A stretch of 7,912 nucleotides of DNA, from the NCBI GenBank assembly GCA_030824295.1, contig JAVBYA010000423.1, positions 1 to 7,912 of the forward strand, in the 5' to 3' direction. Positions 6,093 to 7,912 of the stretch are shown here, one piece after another (the first letter of the stretch is position 1; every line of letters begins with the position of its first letter). Origin of the DNA: Bacteroidota bacterium. GTDB taxonomy: Bacteria > Bacteroidota > Ignavibacteria > UBA10030 > UBA8401. The position numbers and the translations under genes are program-made. The notes under the pieces are model-generated. The model saw nothing but the letters and a program-made list of their open reading frames with translations. It searched no databases and was not told the DNA's origin.

Positions 6093-7912
6093 ATGAATGC
6101 ACCGTTCTACACCGGCATCCGCACGGCGGATGACCTGACGAAGAGTATCCAACAACGACTGGACCGTGCGCAGCACTGTTTGACGCAGATCGAAGAGCAT
6201 AAAGGACCGCACACCACGGACGGCACGCTGAAGCTGTATGATGAGATCCTTCTCCATCTGGACGCTGCCGGAAGTCAATCCTCCCTGCTGGAGAACGTCC
6301 ATCCGGACGGTGCTGTGCGCACATCCGCCGAGGAACTGAGCCAGAAGGTCTCGGCGCTCGGTTCTGCGATGTCGCTCAACCGGAAACTGTACGATGCCCT
6401 GGCTGCGGTCGACATCTCGGCCGCCGATGCGGCGACGAAACATTTCGTCACGAAGACGCTGCGCGATTTCCGCCTGTCCGGTGTGGACAAGGATGAATCA
6501 ACGCGTGCACGCATCACCGCCATCCGCGAAGAGCTGGTGCTGATCAGTCAGGAGTTCTCCCGCAACATCCGCGAGGACAAGCGAAGCGTAACGGTGACCG
6601 ACGTGAAGGAATTAGCAGGACTGCCGCAGGATTTCATCGACCGTCATATCCCGGATGAGAACGGACAGATCGTACTGACCACGGAGTATCCGGACGCCGT
6701 GCCGGTGCTGACCTATGCCGCCAGCGAATCGCTGCGGAAGCGGATGTACATGGAGTTCAACAACCGCGCCTATCCGAAGAACATGGAAGTACTCGACCGG
6801 CTCATCGCCAAGCGATACGAGCTGGCACAGCTGCTCGGCTTCGAGAATTTCGCTGCATGCGTCACCGCGGATAAGATGGTCGGAAGCGAACAGCAGGCGG
6901 CAGAGTTCATCGACAGAATGGCGGATGCATCGCTGGTCCGTTCTCAAGCGGATTACCGTCAGCTGCTGGCGAGGAAACAAAAAGATGTTCCGGATGCGGA
7001 GCGGATCGAGCCGTGGGAAGCAGGATTCTATTCCGAACTACTGAAGCGGAGCGAGTATCAGTTCGACGCACAGCAGATCCGTCCGTACCTCCCGTATCCT
7101 TCTGTTAAACAAGGTGTGCTGAACGCCATGAGCACGCTCTTCGGCGTGGAGTTCCGGCGCAATACTTCCGTTGCTGTCTGGCATGAGTCCGTGGAATGCT
7201 ACGAGATGTTCGAACACGGAACGCTCACCGGGCGCTTCTATCTGGACATGCACCCCCGTGCGGACAAATACAGCCATGCGGCACAGTTCGGCATCTGCAA
7301 CGGCGTGGCCGGGGTGCAGATTCCGGAAGCGGCGCTTGTCTGTAACTTCCCGGGCGGGATCGAAGGGGATCCGGGATTGATGGAACACAACGATGTGGAG
7401 ACCTTCTTCCACGAATTCGGGCATCTGCTGCATCATCTCTTTGCCGGACGGCAGAAATGGATGGGACTCTCCGGTATCTCCTGCGAGTGGGATTTTGTGG
7501 AGGTCCCGTCCCAGCTGCTGGAGGAATGGGCGTGGGATGTGAGCGTGCTGCAGACCTTCGCGCATCATTATCAGACCGGCGAGCCGGTGCCGGCATCGCT
7601 TGTGGCACAGATGAAGCGGGCCGACGAATTCGGGAAAGGATTGTTCGTCCGACAGCAGATGTTCTACGCCAAACTCTCCCTCTCCTGCTATGACCGACAT
7701 CCGTCCACGGTGGACACGACCGCGCTGTCCAAGGAACTGCGCGAGAAATATACGCCGTACACGTATGTGGAAGGAACGCATTTCCAGACATCGTTCGGCC
7801 AACAATACCTTTCGGGAAATGCCTACGGAAATGCCGGATGGAAAGAGCTGATCGACCTTTTAAATGTAAGCAAGACTGATGAGTTGCCTCAATGGTCGGA
7901 CAGTTGGGTGAA
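6093..7912 (+). CDS. M3-family zinc oligopeptidase, 3' part replaced (runs off the window)
   Basis: The frame is open for 606 codons to the window edge without a stop. An in-frame TGA at 6084-6086 makes the ATG at 6093 the natural start; there is no clear SD. There is no signal peptide, so it should be cytosolic, where M3 enzymes (thimet oligopeptidase, oligopeptidase A, Dcp) cut short peptides. The zinc site is intact: His440-Glu441-x-x-His444 (HEFGH) with the third ligand Glu470 in DFVEVPSQ. GRFYLDMHPR (380-389) and the TPYTYVEGTHFQTSFG segment before Gly569 are also M3-like. In family members TSFG is followed by H-L-x-G-Y-x-A-x-Y-Y-x-Y, which supplies the substrate-binding His and Tyr residues. 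Here it continues QQYLSG and never returns to M3. The visible product would therefore lack part of its active site and is probably inactive. It could be a fusion, a deletion product or an assembly error. Confidence 0.88.
   Translation, partial: MNAPFYTGIRTADDLTKSIQQRLDRAQHCLTQIEEHKGPHTTDGTLKLYDEILLHLDAAGSQSSLLENVHPDGAVRTSAEELSQKVSALGSAMSLNRKLYDALAAVDISAADAATKHFVTKTLRDFRLSGVDKDESTRARITAIREELVLISQEFSRNIREDKRSVTVTDVKELAGLPQDFIDRHIPDENGQIVLTTEYPDAVPVLTYAASESLRKRMYMEFNNRAYPKNMEVLDRLIAKRYELAQLLGFENFAACVTADKMVGSEQQAAEFIDRMADASLVRSQADYRQLLARKQKDVPDAERIEPWEAGFYSELLKRSEYQFDAQQIRPYLPYPSVKQGVLNAMSTLFGVEFRRNTSVAVWHESVECYEMFEHGTLTGRFYLDMHPRADKYSHAAQFGICNGVAGVQIPEAALVCNFPGGIEGDPGLMEHNDVETFFHEFGHLLHHLFAGRQKWMGLSGISCEWDFVEVPSQLLEEWAWDVSVLQTFAHHYQTGEPVPASLVAQMKRADEFGKGLFVRQQMFYAKLSLSCYDRHPSTVDTTALSKELREKYTPYTYVEGTHFQTSFGQQYLSGNAYGNAGWKELIDLLNVSKTDELPQWSDSWV
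7800..7912 (+). pseudogene. Foreign tail on the M3 frame, resembling an M1 aminopeptidase fragment
   Basis: Residues 570-606 of the open frame do not match the M3 C-terminus, and neither alternative plus-strand frame restores it (one stops near 7850, the other near 7895). The pattern YL, then YGNAGWKELIDLL, then LPQWSDSWV resembles the segment of M1 metallo-aminopeptidases after the catalytic domain. There, GLxxYL is followed by a GNA/KNA element, a DL..aL helix and W...WV. The join falls at GGC CAA (7797-7802) and stays in frame. The M1 resemblance rests on about ten spaced residues and is an inference. The zinc motif of an M1 enzyme is not in the window. Confidence 0.5.

Noticed and set aside
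7797..7912. Simple frameshift as the explanation for the lost M3 C-terminus
   Set aside because: The other two plus-strand frames were translated and neither gives the HLxGYxAxYYxY block; both hit stops within the window.

Overview
The window carries six complete protein genes, one peptidase gene that runs off the right edge, and one small non-coding repeat element. There are no RNA genes, no CRISPR array and no transposase gene. Gene families, moderate-to-high GC, use of both Shine-Dalgarno (SD) and SD-less starts, and hairpins with a CTTCGnCTnCGCTCAG core are compatible with the Bacteroidota / Ignavibacteria / Chlorobi neighbourhood. That assignment is inference from family resemblance only; no marker gene is present.

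Left part (128-2049, minus strand): a tight three-gene operon read right to left. It encodes an ABC ATPase, an ABC-2 type permease (4-base overlap) and a membrane-anchored thioredoxin-like protein (3-base gap). The ATPase start codon touches a ~133-bp element (2049-2181) with 17-base TA-ended terminal inverted repeats enclosing two REP-like hairpins in opposite orientation, which looks like a MITE/REPIN insertion.

Middle part (2230-3675, plus strand): a sigma70-like promoter, an ATP-grasp ligase of unknown substrate, and a small protein that looks SpoIIAA/STAS-like.

Right-centre (3740-5933, plus strand): a two-gene operon of an SDR16C-like short-chain dehydrogenase and a class-3 (fatty-aldehyde type) aldehyde dehydrogenase with a one-base gap. 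A two-step oxidation of a lipophilic alcohol to the carboxylate is the natural reading.

Right part (6002-7912, plus strand): a candidate promoter and an M3-family zinc oligopeptidase. Its sequence follows the family through the zinc site and up to the TSFG motif (Gly569), then abruptly changes. The last 37 visible residues do not fit M3 in any frame but resemble the post-catalytic region of M1 aminopeptidases. This is either a genuine gene fusion/deletion or an assembly chimera near the edge, and it is the most unusual observation here. I did not find convincing evidence for a novel multi-gene system.
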